Shown here piece after piece: positions 7,213 through 8,499 of a stretch of 8,499 nt of DNA (within the stretch, counting starts at the first letter, position 1; each line of letters starts with the position of its first letter). Source of the DNA: Candidatus Altimarinota bacterium. GTDB lineage: Bacteria > Patescibacteriota > Gracilibacteria > UM-FILTER-43-11. Where the stretch lies: contig JAOZLT010000059.1 in assembly GCA_029934675.1 (NCBI GenBank), positions 1 to 8,499 on the forward strand. Direction: 5' to 3'. Both the position numbers and the translations under genes were made by a program. Below the pieces are notes generated by a model. The model saw only the letters and a list, made by a program, of their open reading frames with translations. It was not told the origin of the DNA and did not search any database.

Positions 7213-7252
7213 AGCCTGTCGAAGTTTAGCAAAAGCTAAACGAAGATAGGTT
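7213..7252 (+). repeat. Two-tier hairpin with symmetric GAA/GAA internal loop
   Basis: The apical stem GTTTAGC (7224-7230) / GCTAAAC (7235-7241) closes an AAAA loop. Below it lies a symmetric GAA (7221-7223) / GAA (7242-7244) internal loop that could form tandem sheared G-A pairs. The basal stem CCTGTC (7215-7220) / GATAGG (7245-7250) has one G-U pair as + RNA and extends two more pairs outward. On the minus strand the wobble becomes A-C, so this hairpin, unlike most helices nearby, prefers + orientation. It may be a REP-type palindrome. Confidence 0.55.
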
Positions 7253-7341
7253 AAAACGTAGAAGTCTAACATCCTAAATAAAATTAAAAAACTAGACGGC
7301 TACACTCTAACAAAACGACGTCTCAACCAACTAATTCACTC

Positions 7342-7362
7342 TCCATAGTAAACTACAAAGGA
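7342..7362 (-). repeat. YUUR hairpin module, copy 1
   Basis: As minus-strand RNA it reads UCC, UUUG, UAGU-UU-ACUA, U, GGA. The arms UCC/GGA and UAGU/ACUA pair. It shares its core with the copies at 7413-7433 and 7802-7826. Confidence 0.55.
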
Positions 7363-7412
7363 CGAAAATCAGAAGAAACAAGGGGTCTATACTCACAAAT
7401 GTCAATCCATTC

Positions 7413-7433
7413 TCCATAGCAAGCTACAAAGGA
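7413..7433 (-). repeat. YUUR hairpin module, copy 2 (compensatory change)
   Basis: Same layout as the copy at 7342-7362 but with UAGC-UU-GCUA. The U-A closing pair of the other copies has become C-G on both sides, giving the stable CUUG-type loop. UCC/GGA arms and the UUUG strand are kept. Confidence 0.6.
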
Positions 7434-7490
7434 CAAAAGCAAAAGCAAGAAATAAACTTTTATTTTGTTTTGAAAGAAAAACGCAACCCA

Positions 7491-7508
7491 ACCATCCCGA
7501 AGGACAGT
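7491..7508 (-). other. UUCG-capped hairpin within the minus-strand RNA
   Basis: On the minus strand ACUGUCC (7508-7502) pairs fully with GGAUGGU (7497-7491) around a C(UUCG)G tetraloop, using two adjacent G-U pairs. On the + strand the loop would be CGAA and the two wobbles would be A-C mismatches, so the fold speaks for minus-strand transcription. Confidence 0.5.
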
Positions 7509-7588
7509 CAAAGGTTACAAACCTCACCTACACAAACCGAAAGCTAAAAGCCACGGAAAGCGAAAGGTAAGAAAAGCGGAAACGCAAT

Positions 7589-7744
7589 CAGTGAGAGAAG
7601 ATTGCCCAAGACAATAAATCAATTAGTAATTCGCATTTCGCATTCAAAATATCAAATGCAAAATTATCAATGCTAATTTGAATCAAAAATCACAAATGTA
7701 AAATCTGAAATGACATAGTTTTCCTAGGCAAACTCTTCTCACTG
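7589..7744 (-). repeat. Tandem two-tier hairpin unit 3
   Basis: Outer stem CAGTGAG (7744-7738) / CTCACTG (7595-7589), 7 bp perfect. Inner stem TTGCCTAGGA (7731-7722) / TCTTGGGCAA (7611-7602) has 10 pairs, two of them G-U on the minus strand. The two stems are separated by a symmetric 6-by-6 internal loop. The 110-base apical part is filled by a low-complexity word array instead of the loop seen in the other units. Confidence 0.65.
7612..7721. repeat. Low-complexity word-repeat array inside unit 3
   Basis: Built of loose variants of short words such as TTCGCATT, CAAATGCAAAAT, CAATGCTAATTTGAATC and AATCACAAATG. AATTAG (7621-7626) and CTAATT (7673-7678) are an inverted pair. The 12-mer CAATTAGTAATT at its start (7620-7631) recurs at 7113-7124. 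It looks like an insertion or expansion within the loop of the hairpin unit. Confidence 0.45.
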
Positions 7745-7756
7745 AGAGTTTTTAAT

Positions 7757-7867
7757 AGTGAGATTAAACTGCCTAAGACACTAGAATCTAAACCGAGAAC
7801 TACCTCATAGTAAACTACAAAGAAGTATAGTTTTAATTTTTGTTTTCCTAGACAGATTACTCTCACT
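7757..7867 (-). repeat. Tandem two-tier hairpin unit 2
   Basis: Outer stem AGTGAG (7867-7862) / CTCACT (7762-7757), 6 bp perfect. Inner stem CTGTCTAGGA (7855-7846) / TCTTAGGCAG (7778-7769) has 10 pairs with two G-U on the minus strand. The stems are separated by a symmetric 6-by-6 internal loop. After the inner 5' arm it has AAAACAAAAATTAAAAC, nearly identical to unit 1. It then carries a YUUR module (7826-7802) that unit 1 lacks. Confidence 0.7.
7802..7826 (-). repeat. YUUR hairpin module, copy 3, nested in unit 2
   Basis: As minus-strand RNA the arms ACUUC/GAGGU (one G-U) enclose UUUG, UAGU-UU-ACUA and U. The core is identical to the copy at 7342-7362, while the basal arms differ but still pair. 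It lies between the A-rich strand and the CGGTTT box of unit 2, where unit 1 has no insert. Confidence 0.55.
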
Positions 7868-7875
7868 ATCGGACA

Positions 7876-7952
7876 GTAGGATCAAACTGTCCAAGGACAT
7901 GAAACCGAAACAGAAGTTTTGATTTTTGTTTTCTTGGGCAGATTGTTCCCAC
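7876..7952 (-). repeat. Tandem two-tier hairpin unit 1 (shortest copy)
   Basis: Outer stem GTGGGA (7952-7947) / TCCTAC (7881-7876), 6 pairs with one G-U on the minus strand. Inner stem CTGCCCAAG (7941-7933) / CTTGGACAG (7895-7887), 8 of 9 pairs. The stems are separated by a symmetric 5-by-5 internal loop. The mismatched inner pair is C-A on minus but would be G-U on plus, an exception to the strand trend. The 37-base apical part contains AAAACAAAAATCAAAAC and a CGGTTT box shared with unit 2. Confidence 0.65.
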
Positions 7953-7997
7953 CGTCAGCTATTTGTAAATGATCATCTTTTTCTTAGTGTTCATATC

Positions 7998-8026
7998 ATT
8001 ATAGCAAATTTTTATAACCATTGCAA
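7998..8026 (-). promoter_or_regulatory. Sigma-70-type promoter for the minus-strand RNA
   Basis: On the minus strand the -35 TTGCAA (8026-8021; 4 of 6 to TTGACA) is separated by exactly 17 bases from a perfect -10 TATAAT (8003-7998). Start is expected near 7991. TTGCAA is its own reverse complement, but only the minus strand has a -10 at the right distance. AT-rich DNA yields chance TATAAT boxes, which limits confidence. Confidence 0.6.
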
Positions 8027-8053
8027 TGCTTTTTTGCTTCAGATATCTCACAC

Positions 8054-8082
8054 CTCCCTAGGGATGGGTCAGGAGTTTTTTT
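8054..8082 (+). terminator. Weak terminator-like hairpin with T7 tract
   Basis: CTCC (8054-8057) / GGAG (8072-8075) is followed directly by seven T (8076-8082); inside lies the palindrome TCCCTAGGGA. The stem has only four pairs, and no + strand transcript is apparent upstream, so this may be coincidental. Confidence 0.2.
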
Positions 8083-8499
8083 AGGGGATTAAATTTCTCA
8101 CCCATAAATCTTAGCTATGCGATATAAAAAGAATTTCTTATCTAGCACACCACGTACGAAACTCTCCAACCCAAGAATTGAGGTATCTAGGTTAAATTTT
8201 CAAACAACGTAAGTTAATCTCTGTAAAATTGTTTATACGTTTCCCCCCTGATTCTTAACATAGTTAGGGATTACCTGCTCATTTGCATATTGTTCAACTG
8301 TATTAATGTGGTATCCGCTAAATCACAAACAACAACCCCATCCGCCTGCCTACCAACATGCAAATCCGAGAGTGATAGTAGGAGAAAAGGAGTTCTTGCT
8401 CCAAAAATCAATCTGCGAAATCTATATAATCCTTTAATCCGGAAAATCGGGGTTCAGATAATTAAGATAGGCTGTTTTTTATCATTAGAAAATGACTTA
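8083..8499. other. Stretch with no recognisable intact gene
   Basis: I see no intact coding region, RNA gene or mobile element in these 417 bases. Present are a minus-strand CCTGCC-type palindrome relative (GGTAGGCAGGCGGA, 8354-8341), a small GGAG/CTCC hairpin (8389-8402) and the possible gene remnant at 8098-8322. It may be the intergenic edge of a gene lying beyond the window. Confidence 0.4.
8098..8322 (-). pseudogene. Possible decayed protein-coding remnant, unrecognised
   Basis: One minus-strand frame stays protein-like across 225 bases but is broken by TAA (8235-8233) and TGA (8202-8200), ending in TGA (8100-8098). The pieces include INTVEQYANEQVIPNYVK and, later, GVLDKKFFLYRIAKIYG. 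Their composition (mixed hydrophobic, charged and aromatic, few repeats) is more protein-like than the flanks. There is no start codon at the front, and a TGA precedes it at 8325-8323. I do not recognise the family, and AT-rich DNA can produce such readings by chance. Confidence 0.2.

Larger units (their letters stand above)
7148..7991 (-). ncRNA. Predicted large structured noncoding RNA (~844 nt), unrecognised
   Basis: The unit is bounded by a good minus-strand promoter (8026-7998, start near 7991) and the strong terminator at 7187-7148. It has no reading frame of useful length. In transcript order it holds a leader of about 38 nt, then three tandem two-tier hairpin units (7952-7876, 7867-7757, 7744-7589). 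A UUCG-capped hairpin (7508-7491) and two copies of a small YUUR hairpin module (7433-7413, 7362-7342) follow; a third copy sits inside unit 2. Last come an AGACG/CGTCT helix (7323-7319 with 7298-7294) and the terminator. Mismatch positions mostly become G-U on this strand and would be A-C on the other. It does not match RNase P RNA, tmRNA or the SRP RNA core as I know them. I cannot rule out a decayed DNA repeat cluster that merely folds. Confidence 0.5.

Noticed and set aside
7342..7826. CRISPR array
   Set aside because: The repeated modules are about 21-25 bases but irregularly spaced (about 50 and 370 bases apart) and differ in sequence; no unique spacers of constant length and no cas genes.
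7589..7952. Integron attC sites or an IS200/IS605-type end
   Set aside because: No GTTRRRY/RYYYAAC core pairs, no cassette ORFs, no integrase or Y1 transposase in the window.
7148..7991. RNase P RNA, tmRNA or SRP RNA on the minus strand
   Set aside because: The conserved cores I know (GAGGAAAGTCC and ACAGAAA for RNase P, the tmRNA tRNA-like ends, the SRP GGAAG/GCAGCC tip) are absent.
7109..8499. Replication origin
   Set aside because: No TTATNCACA-type DnaA boxes or clustered DUE repeats seen; no dnaA or dnaN nearby.

Overview
The window looks like part of an AT-rich genome from the Candidate Phyla Radiation (Patescibacteria). This rests on several inferences. There is a surface protein that mixes lamin-tail domains with a thermonuclease. 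There is a MurF-type ligase with no N-terminal substrate domain and a motif series I associate with CPR MurF. Intergenic spaces carry short palindromes of the CCTGCC...GGCAGG kind, and no gene has a clear Shine-Dalgarno site. The standard code fits: long frames have no in-frame TGA. No rRNA, tRNA or marker gene fixes the phylum.

Layout. Positions 166-384 encode a small single-pass membrane peptide, followed by an A/T-rich terminator hairpin. Its 3' arm overlaps a consensus TTGACA box, so a promoter for the next gene probably starts there. That transcript would carry a compact folded leader (494-546) before the 985-residue LTD/thermonuclease surface protein (600-3557). Next come a CaCA-type Na+/Ca2+ antiporter (3642-4595), a 95-bp inverted repeat with 22-bp arms, the MurF-like ligase (4764-6023) and a fold-type II PLP enzyme (6089-7108). 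All five genes are on the + strand, with separate leaders rather than tight operon overlaps. They share a cell-envelope and nutrient-scavenging flavour (secreted nuclease, wall ligase, ion antiporter), but no single pathway joins them.

The last 1.39 kb (7109-8499) has no convincing intact gene. The most interesting object lies here: a predicted minus-strand RNA of about 844 nt. A good promoter (TTGCAA, 17 bp, TATAAT; 8026-7998) reads into three tandem copies of a two-tier hairpin. Their arms differ in sequence but keep pairing. Further on are small repeated hairpins and a UUCG-capped hairpin. The unit ends at a bidirectional terminator (7148-7187) shared with the converging PLP gene. G-U pairs in the helices mostly favour the minus strand (about 8 to 2 by hand count). 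I do not recognise it as a known large RNA. From 8083 to the end I see only a possible decayed minus-strand gene fragment and a few repeats.
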